Below, one piece after another: positions 15,188 to 24,326 of a stretch of 64,000 bases of DNA. Both the position numbers and the translations under genes were made by a program. Source of the stretch: G965116155 sp965116155 (GTDB lineage: Bacteria > Bdellovibrionota > Bdellovibrionia > Bdellovibrionales > UBA1609); contig OZ220488.1 in the NCBI GenBank assembly GCA_965116155.1, forward strand, positions 248,001-312,000. Direction: 5' to 3'. Within the stretch, counting starts at the first letter, position 1, and every line of letters starts with the position of its first letter. The notes under the pieces were generated by a model that made no database searches, was not told the origin of the DNA, and saw only the letters and a list, made by a program, of their open reading frames with translations.

Positions 15188-17055
15188 TGAAAAACTCTTG
15201 CGGCTCGGTTATGCCTACGGTTTTAGTGCTTGTTGCAGCAAGTGCTTTATCTATTGGTGTGTTTCAAAAAACCATGCGCGCATCTAGCAAATCTTTACAA
15301 GGCACACGCTATAGCACCACAAAACACAATTACAAAAGCCAATTTATACATAAAATTAAAAAACTGCAACACGCTATAAACAAAACCATAATAGCAGAAA
15401 AATCTGCAGCTGAAGGTGGTGATGCAGATCCTGATATAGCGCTGCATGAGCACGCGCTTTTAAGCGCTATGCGCTGCCTTAGAGCTGCAGGTCCCATAGG
15501 GCCAGAGTTGCCACAAGAGGGTGATGAGGGTGATGAGTTTTCGGATCCAGGTGACGATCCGGGCGAATCTGAGCCAGACATAATGGCGCAAGAAGATTGC
15601 GATAATAACTTGCGCTACAGCACTTTAGATGGTGCAAGCGTGTGGTTGGTGGCGCCACCCCAAAACGATACAGAGCCTATGCATTTAACTGGCACTTATA
15701 CTTATGGGTCTTCCATTGCAGGCGCAGGGTTAAAACTTTATTCCATAAGGATGTTTAAGTTTTTGGGTGATCAAAAAGACTTTGCCTGTAATGCAGCAGA
15801 GCTTAAAAATAGACTTAAAAACGGCAAAGAGTCTACAGTATTTTTTAATGGAGATGGTGAAGAGGTAGAAACAGCAGCAGATTCTGATGCAACAGCAACC
15901 ACCATAGGGCGACAAAAACAAAACAAACTCCAGCGCGATACGCCCTGGTATGGGCTTGAGGTGGCTTTGTTTTTAGATGGCGATCAAGGCACAAAAAAAG
16001 TGATCAAACCCTTTTGTACGCCTGTTTATATGCCGCGGCTTTATTGTTACGATAAGCACTGCGTGGATAAGGTCGACACAGATTTAGGCGGCATTGTGCA
16101 AACCCGCCGCCGTGGCCACTTGCAAGATGCTAAAGAGGGTTTTAATAAGGAAAAGCACAAAGAGGCTCTAGTACAGCTTAACCAATGCGACCCTTATCAC
16201 AAGGACTACCATACGGATTACAAACACCTAAACGATGCTGTGGTTTTAGATATTGAAACCGCCTTAAAAAGCCACAATGGCCCAAGGGGATTTTATATAT
16301 CGTGTGATGATTTGGGTAAAGACGCCTACGAACACTATGTGACTCAGTTTAAATCTGATAAAGCCCAATCTTATACAAGCGATCAAGAGGTGGCGTGGTT
16401 GCAGCACTCGCATATTCCTTTAACGGCGCCCTTAGGCGTTAATGGCGCTATAGCGGGTGCGCATATTGGCGGCATGTTTTCTGTAAAGTGGCATGAAAAT
16501 AAAAAAGGCTCACATGAAAATAAAAAAGGCTCAGAGGTGCAAATAAGCAATATATTAATTGGCAACCCTAATGCTGATGCAAAAAAACAATGCCCCAAGG
16601 GTTACGAGCCAAGGTCTTTTCTTATTTTTACAAAAGGCAAAGCAAAAATAAAAGACAGATCTGTTTCTTTAAATAGCCAAGCTTATATACAAATGCTCCC
16701 TAATAGGCCCGTTCTGCAACAGTGGTGTTTGGATATTTCCATGGCCGCCCCTTACTATGCTGAGAGAGTGAATCAAAATTGCAATGGTGTGAATTATAAT
16801 TACAGAACGGATAAGGGCGCAGAGGTGGATAGCCTTTCGGTGTGCCTGCCGGATTCTTTTAAAGACCAATTAGAGGCAGACTCTTACTGCGGTGTCAGGG
16901 TGCCAGAAAGCGAGCAACTTAAATGCCGCCTTCACTCTCTTGAAAAATCCGGCCCTGATCCTGATTACGACACACCACCAAAGTCGGGGGGGGGGGGGGG
17001 GGGTAGATCCGGATTGTGGTGTCGTCACTTTGGGATGTGTTTGCGCAGAGAGTAG
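15187..17055 (+). CDS. Large minor-pilin-like protein with an 18-G phase-variable tract
   Basis: ATG 15187 overlaps the previous stop and follows AGGGAG. The N-terminus MKNSCGSVMPTVLVLVAASA is a pilin-like hydrophobic helix, as in PilX/GspK types that lack Glu at +5. The ectodomain of about 600 residues is Cys-containing. An 18-G run (16986-17003) near the 3' end encodes six glycines and is followed by 17 codons in the present frame. With one G fewer or two more, the frame would instead encode V-D-P-D-C-G-V-V-T-L-G-C and on to a Cys-rich tail ending C-P-Q-C-T at 17116. That ends just before the next gene's ribosome site. The present frame is therefore probably the truncated state. Confidence 0.7.
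   Translation: MKNSCGSVMPTVLVLVAASALSIGVFQKTMRASSKSLQGTRYSTTKHNYKSQFIHKIKKLQHAINKTIIAEKSAAEGGDADPDIALHEHALLSAMRCLRAAGPIGPELPQEGDEGDEFSDPGDDPGESEPDIMAQEDCDNNLRYSTLDGASVWLVAPPQNDTEPMHLTGTYTYGSSIAGAGLKLYSIRMFKFLGDQKDFACNAAELKNRLKNGKESTVFFNGDGEEVETAADSDATATTIGRQKQNKLQRDTPWYGLEVALFLDGDQGTKKVIKPFCTPVYMPRLYCYDKHCVDKVDTDLGGIVQTRRRGHLQDAKEGFNKEKHKEALVQLNQCDPYHKDYHTDYKHLNDAVVLDIETALKSHNGPRGFYISCDDLGKDAYEHYVTQFKSDKAQSYTSDQEVAWLQHSHIPLTAPLGVNGAIAGAHIGGMFSVKWHENKKGSHENKKGSEVQISNILIGNPNADAKKQCPKGYEPRSFLIFTKGKAKIKDRSVSLNSQAYIQMLPNRPVLQQWCLDISMAAPYYAERVNQNCNGVNYNYRTDKGAEVDSLSVCLPDSFKDQLEADSYCGVRVPESEQLKCRLHSLEKSGPDPDYDTPPKSGGGGGGRSGLWCRHFGMCLRRE
16494..16535 (+). repeat. Two-copy 21-bp tandem repeat in the minor-pilin gene
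   Basis: The unit CATGAAAATAAAAAAGGCTC plus one base occurs twice in a row and encodes HENKKGS twice. The unit length is a multiple of three, so copy changes would alter length without shifting the frame. Confidence 0.8.
16986..17003 (+). repeat. Poly-G tract, 18 consecutive G
   Basis: An uninterrupted run of 18 G inside a reading frame. In G18 the frame ends at 17055. In G17 or G20 it runs to 17116 through Cys-rich sequence. In G16 or G19 it meets TAG immediately after the tract. This is the layout of a slipped-strand contingency switch. Confidence 0.9.
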
Positions 17056-17130
17056 TGCTTGTAGCACTGAGGAAGAGGTTGAAAATTTTGAATATAGATG
17101 CCCACAGTGTACTTAAAAACTAAGGAGCGC

Positions 17131-18741
17131 ATGAAAAAACTCTTTTTAAATTCTAAAGGCCTTACAATGATAGAGCTGGTTTTTAGCTTGGCATTAGGCT
17201 CCGTTGTTGTACTAACGGCATTGGGTTTTTTAAGCCTTACCCAAAGCCAGCAAAAAAAGCTCCTTGCAAGCACAAGTAGTATGATTTCAACGCCCATTGA
17301 GCGTGAGGCCCTTTGTTATTGGCATGGCAATGTAAAAGGCACTAAAAAAGATCTTTGTCAAAGGCTTGAAATAAAAGAAAAAAAAGAAGATGGCGAAATA
17401 AAAGCTGTGTGCTCTTTGGAAGAAAAAGCCAAAGAGCTAAAAGAGGAAATTACAAAGCAGCTCAATGAGGCATCGGGGCTTGGTTTTCCTAAAGATTTCT
17501 TTGGGAAAGAAAAGGCATTTGATATTGAGGCAAAGTGCCGCTTTATGAACAAAAACAGAACCATGTATTTATCCCATGCCTATTTATTGGCAAAAGATTT
17601 TGGCCTTAAAAGCAAAACCGTTGCTGAGTGCGCGCAGTATGTGTCTAAAAAAGCGCAAGAAGAATTTGATAAAGAAATTGCAGAAAAAAACGCAGCAATC
17701 GAACAAACTGTTAGAGCCTTGCGCGAAGTGGATGAAAAAGATGAAGACACCCGAAAAGGTCTAGAAAAAGCCTTGCATAATTTACAAGCAGAGATGGGCA
17801 AATTAGAGCTTCCAGTTAAAAACCAAACCTACTTGCGGTTGAGCTTGGTGTTTGAGGTTAAAAGCTTTAAACGCGCGGTGCCAAAGGATAAAGATGCTCT
17901 AAAAAAATTCTTAGCCACAGAGCCTCATAAATTAGATATTGTGCCTTTGAGTGTAGAGGTATTTGAGCGCGATACTGATGATAAAAATCACAAATGGTAC
18001 CTGCAATTGGCAGATGTGCATAACTTACACAACAGGGTATGGGAGGTAAATAGCCAAGGCTGCTCTGTGCCTTTGGCAAGGCGCTTTTGGGTGGGTGAAG
18101 GCGAAGAGGGTGAAGAGTACTTTACTTTAGCTACAAAAGACAATGACAAACGTATAGGCCACTTGCTTAAGGGTGTGGGTGGCACTTTTGGAGGAGTCTT
18201 CCACCGCGCTATAGATGACCATGACACTTTGTACTTTAGTACTTTGAAAAAAGCTTACCAGGGCCGAGTGCTTGCAAGCCGAGGTAAAAGAGGGGGGTGG
18301 CCTTCGAATTGGGGAAAGCGAGGTGATGATTGCCATCAAAAGGCGAAAAGTGGCCAAAAATTTCCTGATTCCCTTAAGTACAATATGCATACGGGTCAAA
18401 AGAGCTTCGATGTGCGAAGACTTCCTTGCCCCGATGGATTTGCTGCCAGCCCTATGGTGTTTGGTCGCGAGCAAAAGGAGCTAGTAGAAGAGCATGGCAA
18501 AGCTAATCCATGCCACTCGGTGATGTTTACTTGTGTGCCCGCACAGGGCTGCCCGAGTGAGTGCTCACTAGACCCTCCTAAGGACGATGATGCAGATGAC
18601 GATGGTGCAGCTATCGATTGGCATTGCAATAATGCCCGCGTAACCGGCCAATGCGACCTTGAGGATGAGAAAGGCTCATCATCCTGCCCCGACCGCTACA
18701 TACAAGACGCCCGCGCCCGTTGCGCTGAAATTACAGACTAG
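17131..18741 (+). CDS. Type IV prepilin-like protein (PilW-type minor pilin), large ectodomain
   Basis: About 536 residues. AAGGAG at 17120-17125 precedes ATG 17131. The leader MKKLFLNSKG|LTMIELVFSL has cleavage after Gly and Glu at +5, followed by a long hydrophobic helix. The ectodomain has Lys/Glu-rich coiled-coil-like stretches (about residues 190-230), then a Cys-rich C-terminal third (CVPAQGCPSECS, GSSSCPDRYIQDARARC). Typical minor pilins have 150-350 residues, so this one is very long. It is the last gene of the cluster. Its TAG stop is part of a GACTAG repeat edge (18736-18741). Confidence 0.75.
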   Translation: MKKLFLNSKGLTMIELVFSLALGSVVVLTALGFLSLTQSQQKKLLASTSSMISTPIEREALCYWHGNVKGTKKDLCQRLEIKEKKEDGEIKAVCSLEEKAKELKEEITKQLNEASGLGFPKDFFGKEKAFDIEAKCRFMNKNRTMYLSHAYLLAKDFGLKSKTVAECAQYVSKKAQEEFDKEIAEKNAAIEQTVRALREVDEKDEDTRKGLEKALHNLQAEMGKLELPVKNQTYLRLSLVFEVKSFKRAVPKDKDALKKFLATEPHKLDIVPLSVEVFERDTDDKNHKWYLQLADVHNLHNRVWEVNSQGCSVPLARRFWVGEGEEGEEYFTLATKDNDKRIGHLLKGVGGTFGGVFHRAIDDHDTLYFSTLKKAYQGRVLASRGKRGGWPSNWGKRGDDCHQKAKSGQKFPDSLKYNMHTGQKSFDVRRLPCPDGFAASPMVFGREQKELVEEHGKANPCHSVMFTCVPAQGCPSECSLDPPKDDDADDDGAAIDWHCNNARVTGQCDLEDEKGSSSCPDRYIQDARARCAEITD

Positions 18742-18806
18742 CCCAATCACCTTGAGGCTTTTCGTTTGCCCCTATGGCTGTGCTCCAAAGGGGTGCCAGT
18801 CTCTAG
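18736..18806 (+). repeat. Half copy of the intergenic repeat (GACTAG subtype)
   Basis: GACTAGCCCAATCACCTTGAG followed by GCTTTTCGTTTGCCCC, a small hairpin and CTCCAAAGGGG. It closely matches the last part of the 236-bp tandem unit (31587-31650). No complementary second arm follows. The rest of the gap to 18956 shows nothing I can name. Confidence 0.7.
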
Positions 18807-18956
18807 GAAAGGTTTTTATGCCGCGTCGTGTCTTTACATATACGCGCATACCGTGTACATCACCTTGCGGGCTTGGCTTTGCAAAAAACCATATACCACT
18901 ACTGGTTCTGGGTTTTTGATTTTTTTAAGGCACGGAAAAGGATGTTGGAATAGATT

Positions 18957-19713
18957 ATGGGGCCGGCAAGAAAAGCGAGTTTAAACACTCATTATACGAA
19001 TACGCATGATCGGTTCTTCCGGAGTTGCTTTGTACATGTTGTGTATGCCAGGGCTTTGTTTAAGTTTTGGCTTCCTGAGCAGATGCAGACGATGTTAAAT
19101 TTTGAGGCGATAGAGAACAAGGAGTCATCCTTACCATCTATAGCGAAGGAGTCGGATCTTTTGTTTTCTGCAGGCTCTAAAGATAAAAGAGAAATTTGTA
19201 TTCTGCTAGAGCATAAGCACCAACGCGATCCTAAAAAAGCGTATAAACAAATAACAGGTTATAGGGTGGCCATACAGCATGCTGAGCTTTCTCAAGGGGA
19301 CGAGCGTGCAGCAGTTTGGCGATATGGTAGCAAAGGAGAGGTGCAGGTTTTTTGGTCAATTTTTTAGCCACTTAGAGTTAGATGACACGGCTACTTTAAT
19401 GGGTTATGTTATGCAGTATATTTCGGATGTGTGTGGATTAGGTCATAGAGAGGTTTATGCTATGGTAAAAGACAGTGGGGCGGTAAAAAAAGAATACATC
19501 GAGCACTGGGATAAGCATGTGCGCAATCCTTGGAAAGAAGAAGGACGTGTAGAAGGCTTGGAGACGGGCTTAAAGAAAGGCCTAGAGAAGGGCCGTGCAG
19601 AAGAGCGCGTAGCAGTGGCAATGAATATGCTAAAGGAAGGGGCTGATGTGGCTTTTGTTACGAAAGTCACTGGCCTTTCTACAGATGAGATTGAAGAGCT
19701 CAAGAAGGGCTAG
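18957..19713 (+). pseudogene. Rpn/YhgA-like PD-(D/E)XK recombination nuclease, frameshifted
   Basis: Two overlapping frames form one family member. The first (18957-19367) has HDRFFRSCFVHVVYARALFK, FWLPEQM and the nuclease core DLLFSAG..KREICILLEHKHQRDPKKAYKQITGY. The second (19279-19713) has the downstream helix, VYAMVKDSGAVKKEYIEH and the tail RVEGLETGLKKGLEKGRAEE typical of Rpn/PD-(D/E)XK transposase-like proteins. One extra base in 19279-19367 separates them. Rpn proteins are DNA nucleases that raise recombination. The catalytic Asp and E-x-K are present in the first frame, so a shortened nuclease could still be made. Its TAG stop sits in the CTAGCGCTGTAA repeat edge. Confidence 0.75.
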
Positions 19714-19924
19714 CGCTGTAAATTTGTTTTTACTCAATGCGCGGGGCTTTGACGGCAATTCGGTCGCTGCGGGCCTTTGGCCCTTCGCTACAGGCTCATA
19801 GTAGCTTCATAGGTCGCAAGACCACTGGAGGCTTGCTTGCCTCCTTGGCTAACGCGCCTAAAGGCGCTGCCAATGGGGCTGCGCCGCATGCCAGTGGTCT
19901 TGCTAGCACTCTGATGCTTACGCA
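19711..19924 (-). repeat. Intergenic structured repeat, reverse copy
   Basis: It is bounded by TTTACTCAATGCGCGGGGC on the left and CTAGCACTCTGATGCTTACGC on the right. The long stem is GCAAGACCACTGG (19816-19828) with CCAGTGGTCTTGC (19892-19904). The second hairpin GCGGGCCTTTGGCCCTTCGC and linker TCATAGTAGCTTCATAGG are present. Confidence 0.85.
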
Positions 19925-20038
19925 CTTATAGGCCGCCCAAAATTCTGCGGGACGCTTGCTACCATCGCGATCGCCTCCTTCCAGGAGGCTGCGATAGTAG
20001 CGAGCGCTTAGTCCCAGAATTTTGGACTAGCGCTCTAA
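19924..20038 (-). repeat. Intergenic structured repeat, partial reverse copy
   Basis: The linker TATAGGCCGCCCAAAATTCT leads into a stem closed by TCCCAGAATTTTGGACTAGC. The inner hairpin is GCTACCATCGCGATCGCCTC..GCGATAGTAGC. It lacks the second-hairpin half. Its edge encodes the last codons L-E-R-stop of the minus-strand 1368-residue gene. Confidence 0.8.
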
Positions 20039-23000
20039 ACGGGTGCGTCTAAAGAAGCTGCGTAGCACGTCGTGGCCAACCTGAGAGGAACTTAAAAACA
20101 CCTTCCAAAAACCGTCGAGCAAAAAAGGCTGCAGCGCACTAAAGGCAGGCCCCATAGACCAATGGCTCTGGCTAGGAAAATCCCACGCATTAAAATGCTC
20201 CAAAGCATGGAGCTTCAGCTCCCCCGAGCCCCTTAAGTGCTTGGGGAGCTTTAAAGTCCACACCTGCCCTGGGAAAGCATTACCATTATTAGTAATATAA
20301 AGCTCCCTATACACCGCGTCAGGCGGACTAGCCCGTAGCAATAAAAAATGCCTCAAACCCGCACTATGAGCACCCGACTCAAATAAAGCCGCCAAAGACG
20401 CAGTCAGCCTCCTTAAACGCGGATACCCTGCATCCGTATTACTAAACTGCATAAAAGCATTAAAACTTTGACGCGCCTTAAACCAATCCCCCCAAAACTG
20501 ATGCAAAGACAAAAGCAACTCCCGCGATCTCAAAAACGCCATATACCGCGCACGCTCTGGTGCACGCGCAGCCTCTAACGCCCTAAGCACCTGCCCCATA
20601 TAATGCCCACAAAAAGCCTCCCTTTGCGGCACTTTGACCCCAGACCACTCCGACCAAATGTGCACATACATACGGCACAGCTCTTGCGGGCTCTTGCTAA
20701 ACACCGACTTTAAAGCCTTTTGCGCAAAAAGCACCTTACCCTGCAAGCTCAAAGTTCCCAAATAATAATTCACCCCTTGTGAATCAAAGCTAATAATCTG
20801 CTTTGGTATATAGCCTTTAAATTTCTTTAAAAGCCGCGCAAAGTCCTTGCGGTTGCTAAGGGTTTTTTTTGCAAACAGATTCACCCGCACCACAGCCGCC
20901 TTATGCTTGGCATCCACCAAGGCGGTGACCTCTTTGCCCCTTTCGTAGTGGATTTTTTTAAAACTAAACCCCCTTCGCACAAGCCCGCGGGCCGATGAGG
21001 CGAAATCTTTTAACAAATTCTCCTCACTATCCTTTAGCCTTAAACGCCTATGCTCATGCACCCTTATGCGGGTTTTAAAACCCCATAAAGATAGCAAAAA
21101 CTCCCTCAGCGTTGTTCTGATTTGAGCCTGCTGAAGAGCGAATCTTTGCGGAATCCCCTCAGGTGTTGAGCGGTTAATATAATCCAGCACAAACTGCTTT
21201 TGCTCAGGCTTTTGCGGGTTAAATGCATACACCTTAGTGTGGTTGAGGTTTTTCTCGGCCCTTTGCCTGTAAAGATAGTTGCGCTCAAAAATCGCATCAA
21301 ACTGCACACCAGCAAATAGCCTTGCATGCTTTACGTCCGACCAGCTCATCAGTAGCTCTTTTGGGCTCTTACAATACACTCCCACACGGTTGACCTTGGT
21401 CACAACAGGAATAAAATTCACCTCAAAGCTCGGCACCCACTGGTAAGTGCCCATGCGATAATGCATATGAAACAACAAATAATGCGAACTAATTAAAAAA
21501 TCCCCCGGCTGCAACTGGTTAATAAAGTGTTTTTTTAACTTACCCACATGGACCCTAAGATTTTTAATGGGGTTATAAACTTTGAGCACATCTTTTATAG
21601 AATACGCTCCTTCCTGAGGCCCCACAGCGCGTACTTTTACAAACTCCATCACCTCCATAGCTGTGCCACCTTGACCAGGTTTGCGGCCCCAAACCTTAGC
21701 CTGCGAAGGGCGGATGTCTAAAGTTTTCCACGCAATGCCTCGGCTCGCGCTCTTAATAAGCCTAAAAATATCCACAATCCAAAAAGGCTTATCCGCGCTG
21801 CCAAAAGGATTGCGCACCACATAGCGTGTTGGCACCTTAAACCCCAGCTCTCCCTCGATGCTTTTAATTTTAAACGGAACCCCCAAAGTAAGCCTGTTGA
21901 TCTGCCTCCCTATAGTGCGAGCCGCAGCATTAATCAAAAGCCTCTTGCCGCGCGATACTACTTTTTGTTGCGTAGAGTCTTCGCTAAACTCCGACAAACT
22001 CATGCCCCAGTCTTCGTCTTGCCCCCTTGCTCCATGGGGCAAGCGTATTAGCTGCCCTTTTGTACTAAAACACTCTTCACAAAATTTAGACCGATACAGC
22101 GTAGGATCCTCGGGCATGCTGCTAGTAGAGCTGCTTAAGGTTATGCTCTTGCCCCAGCGCTTTACCACCTCGCCCTCTAACCCCAAGCTGTTTACCAGCT
22201 GGTCACGCCTTCGCAGAAGCTTTTGCACAAAAATATCCGCCACAACTTTAGGGTAATTGGCGGTTTCAAAAGCGCGCATCATTTGCTCCGGCGTCAGCCA
22301 TGCAATCAGGCGCGTAAACCACTTTACGTCGTTTATATTAACGGCTCTTAATATGGGCGTTTTATAAACAGGCTGCCAAGGCGGAAACACCAACTGCTTG
22401 GCCTTAGGGTCCCACTTTACCAAATTGGGGCTAAAAAAATTGGGCTTGTTTTTGCCAAAGATACTACCCAACACAGAGCCCATATCGTCTAAAGAGTAAG
22501 TCAGTTTCAAGCCCTGCGCGGTAGGCAACAAACCAATAGACGAGTTAGCATCTTTAGTGTCCATATCAGACAGCCACATATAAAACAGCATCCTCGCCCT
22601 AAACTCACGCTTAAGATGCCGCCCCAGGGTATAAGCATGAAAATGCCCAAACCTTAAAGGCGCCCTGTCAGTAGAGCGCATCTCTAGCGAAACGCTTTTT
22701 AACATAACAAAATACCGCCCGGTAGCGGCGTCTTGCTGTACATCCTGAAAGGTGTTGCCATAATCCCAAGACAAACCCAAACCCCTGCGGTGTAGGGTGT
22801 ATTTTTTGTGGTTCACTGTAAGCGCACTAAGCACTCGGTCTCTAGCCCTATAAAATGCATCTAAATTATGCTGGGGTGACGCCTTTAAGCTAAAGCCATC
22901 GGTTTTAAAAAACAAACGCATCCGGCGTTTATAAAAAGTGGGATTAACCGTAAAACCTATAGCAGCAGCCAAAGAGTTAGCCACAAACTCCGTGCGCACC

Positions 23001-24133
23001 TCTGAGGACTGGTGGCGAAAAAAACTCACCACCTCTCCCAAACTCATGCCATCCTCCGGAAAAGGCGTCGGAGCCATAACCTTGGCCTTAAACCTTACGC
23101 CGTTAATGTTAATGCGCATTTTGGGCGTAAAGCCTCCGTAGTGGGGTTTTTCGTACACCGCGTCCATAAGCTGCGAAGAATCCTCTAGGCCACGGATTTT
23201 ATCGTACACCTCAGGCGCAACACTGTGCGGCAAAGTGCCATTGTAGTTGGAGGTATCGTATTCGTTAATGGGCGTGCGCGGCGCGCGCCATAGACCTGAG
23301 TCGTAAGGGTCTAACAGCGATACATCATACCCCAAAGCCTTAAGGGATTCCGAGTTCACACCCGCGCATGCGGCTTGCTCTACATGAGGCTGATGATCAG
23401 GCGCAGAGCACAGCAGCTTTCTCTTAAGGCCCATGGGCGCTTTAAGATTCATAGCCTCCGGCCCGTCACCTATGCGCAACGCACTTATGGTGTTGATAAT
23501 GCGCTTGGGGATAAGCAAAAAACTCTGCTCTCGTTCCTCCCACTCGCTTTTTAAACCCTCGCGAATCGCTAAAGCCATAAACAAAGGCTGCAAAAAAAGC
23601 TGCGCCCGTTTAGAGTTGAGACTGGTGCGTTTGCCAAAAAACACCACCGGTGCCATAGCCTGAGCCTGGTCGACTAAGCTTAGGGCCTGGGTGGCGGCAA
23701 GGGCAAATTTTTCTTCCCTCAGCCACTCTTTATGCAAAGCTCCACCGAGGCTTTGCGTGCAGTCGGTTTGTTCAGGGCCCGCCTCCTGACCGCAGTAAAC
23801 AAAAAACGCCTGGTTAAGCATGCTTTGTAGCTCTTGCCTCAAGCGCTTAAGGGCGTAAAGATTAACCGAACCCGTAGGGTGTAAAAACTCCTCCCACAAC
23901 AGGCGCGAAGGGCTACGCCGCTCGATGCCGTCTTTTTTGTGGACATTCTCCCCCCAAATAAGACGCTCATCATAAACATAAGTGTCCAAGGGGGCGGATT
24001 TTTCTAATCCACTAGGCGCTTGCAAATAACCCACAAACTCTTGGGTATGAGAGAAATCCCCCAACACATGGGGCCTAGCTTCAAAAGGCACCCACCCCAA
24101 AAACAGCCCCAGCGCAACTACAAACCGACCCAA
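20027..24133 (-). CDS. Very large secreted protein with a possible atypical kinase domain
   Basis: The protein has 1368 residues. A signal peptide MGRFVVALGLFLGWVPFEA is followed by no further clear membrane span. I do not recognise a named family. Residues about 350-560 look like a kinase fold. A conserved helix (SEVRTEFVANSLAAAIGF) comes first. Then comes WLSDMDTKDANSSIG (about 520-534), which resembles the catalytic 'D.D.K..N' loop. YSLDDMGSV (about 543-551) follows at the position of a metal-binding D-x-G. HipA/CotH/Fam20-like enzymes share this layout. The rest is basic and helical with no repeats. It stands alone between two repeat blocks. Its last residues (T-R-L-E-R) come from the repeat edge. 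The function is unknown. Confidence 0.7.
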   Translation of the reverse strand: MGRFVVALGLFLGWVPFEARPHVLGDFSHTQEFVGYLQAPSGLEKSAPLDTYVYDERLIWGENVHKKDGIERRSPSRLLWEEFLHPTGSVNLYALKRLRQELQSMLNQAFFVYCGQEAGPEQTDCTQSLGGALHKEWLREEKFALAATQALSLVDQAQAMAPVVFFGKRTSLNSKRAQLFLQPLFMALAIREGLKSEWEEREQSFLLIPKRIINTISALRIGDGPEAMNLKAPMGLKRKLLCSAPDHQPHVEQAACAGVNSESLKALGYDVSLLDPYDSGLWRAPRTPINEYDTSNYNGTLPHSVAPEVYDKIRGLEDSSQLMDAVYEKPHYGGFTPKMRININGVRFKAKVMAPTPFPEDGMSLGEVVSFFRHQSSEVRTEFVANSLAAAIGFTVNPTFYKRRMRLFFKTDGFSLKASPQHNLDAFYRARDRVLSALTVNHKKYTLHRRGLGLSWDYGNTFQDVQQDAATGRYFVMLKSVSLEMRSTDRAPLRFGHFHAYTLGRHLKREFRARMLFYMWLSDMDTKDANSSIGLLPTAQGLKLTYSLDDMGSVLGSIFGKNKPNFFSPNLVKWDPKAKQLVFPPWQPVYKTPILRAVNINDVKWFTRLIAWLTPEQMMRAFETANYPKVVADIFVQKLLRRRDQLVNSLGLEGEVVKRWGKSITLSSSTSSMPEDPTLYRSKFCEECFSTKGQLIRLPHGARGQDEDWGMSLSEFSEDSTQQKVVSRGKRLLINAAARTIGRQINRLTLGVPFKIKSIEGELGFKVPTRYVVRNPFGSADKPFWIVDIFRLIKSASRGIAWKTLDIRPSQAKVWGRKPGQGGTAMEVMEFVKVRAVGPQEGAYSIKDVLKVYNPIKNLRVHVGKLKKHFINQLQPGDFLISSHYLLFHMHYRMGTYQWVPSFEVNFIPVVTKVNRVGVYCKSPKELLMSWSDVKHARLFAGVQFDAIFERNYLYRQRAEKNLNHTKVYAFNPQKPEQKQFVLDYINRSTPEGIPQRFALQQAQIRTTLREFLLSLWGFKTRIRVHEHRRLRLKDSEENLLKDFASSARGLVRRGFSFKKIHYERGKEVTALVDAKHKAAVVRVNLFAKKTLSNRKDFARLLKKFKGYIPKQIISFDSQGVNYYLGTLSLQGKVLFAQKALKSVFSKSPQELCRMYVHIWSEWSGVKVPQREAFCGHYMGQVLRALEAARAPERARYMAFLRSRELLLSLHQFWGDWFKARQSFNAFMQFSNTDAGYPRLRRLTASLAALFESGAHSAGLRHFLLLRASPPDAVYRELYITNNGNAFPGQVWTLKLPKHLRGSGELKLHALEHFNAWDFPSQSHWSMGPAFSALQPFLLDGFWKVFLSSSQVGHDVLRSFFRRTRLER

Positions 24134-24326
24134 GCCCTTTTACCCCCCTTGAGTTCTAAAACTCCAACACACAACAGTAAAGTGGACACAAAGTACATAT
24201 GACAAGGCTAAAGTGGCACTTTGATGCTCCCCATTAAATTTAAGTTTTGCTGCTCGTGCGGGGTTTGTTTTGGTAATCTGGTTTTTGTAATCTGTGAGAG
24301 CCTGCAATAGGAGGGGGGAGCCTGCA

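Noticed and set aside
24134..24326. Possible regulatory element before dnaE
   Set aside because: No clear promoter, operator or repeat edge could be recognised in this gap.
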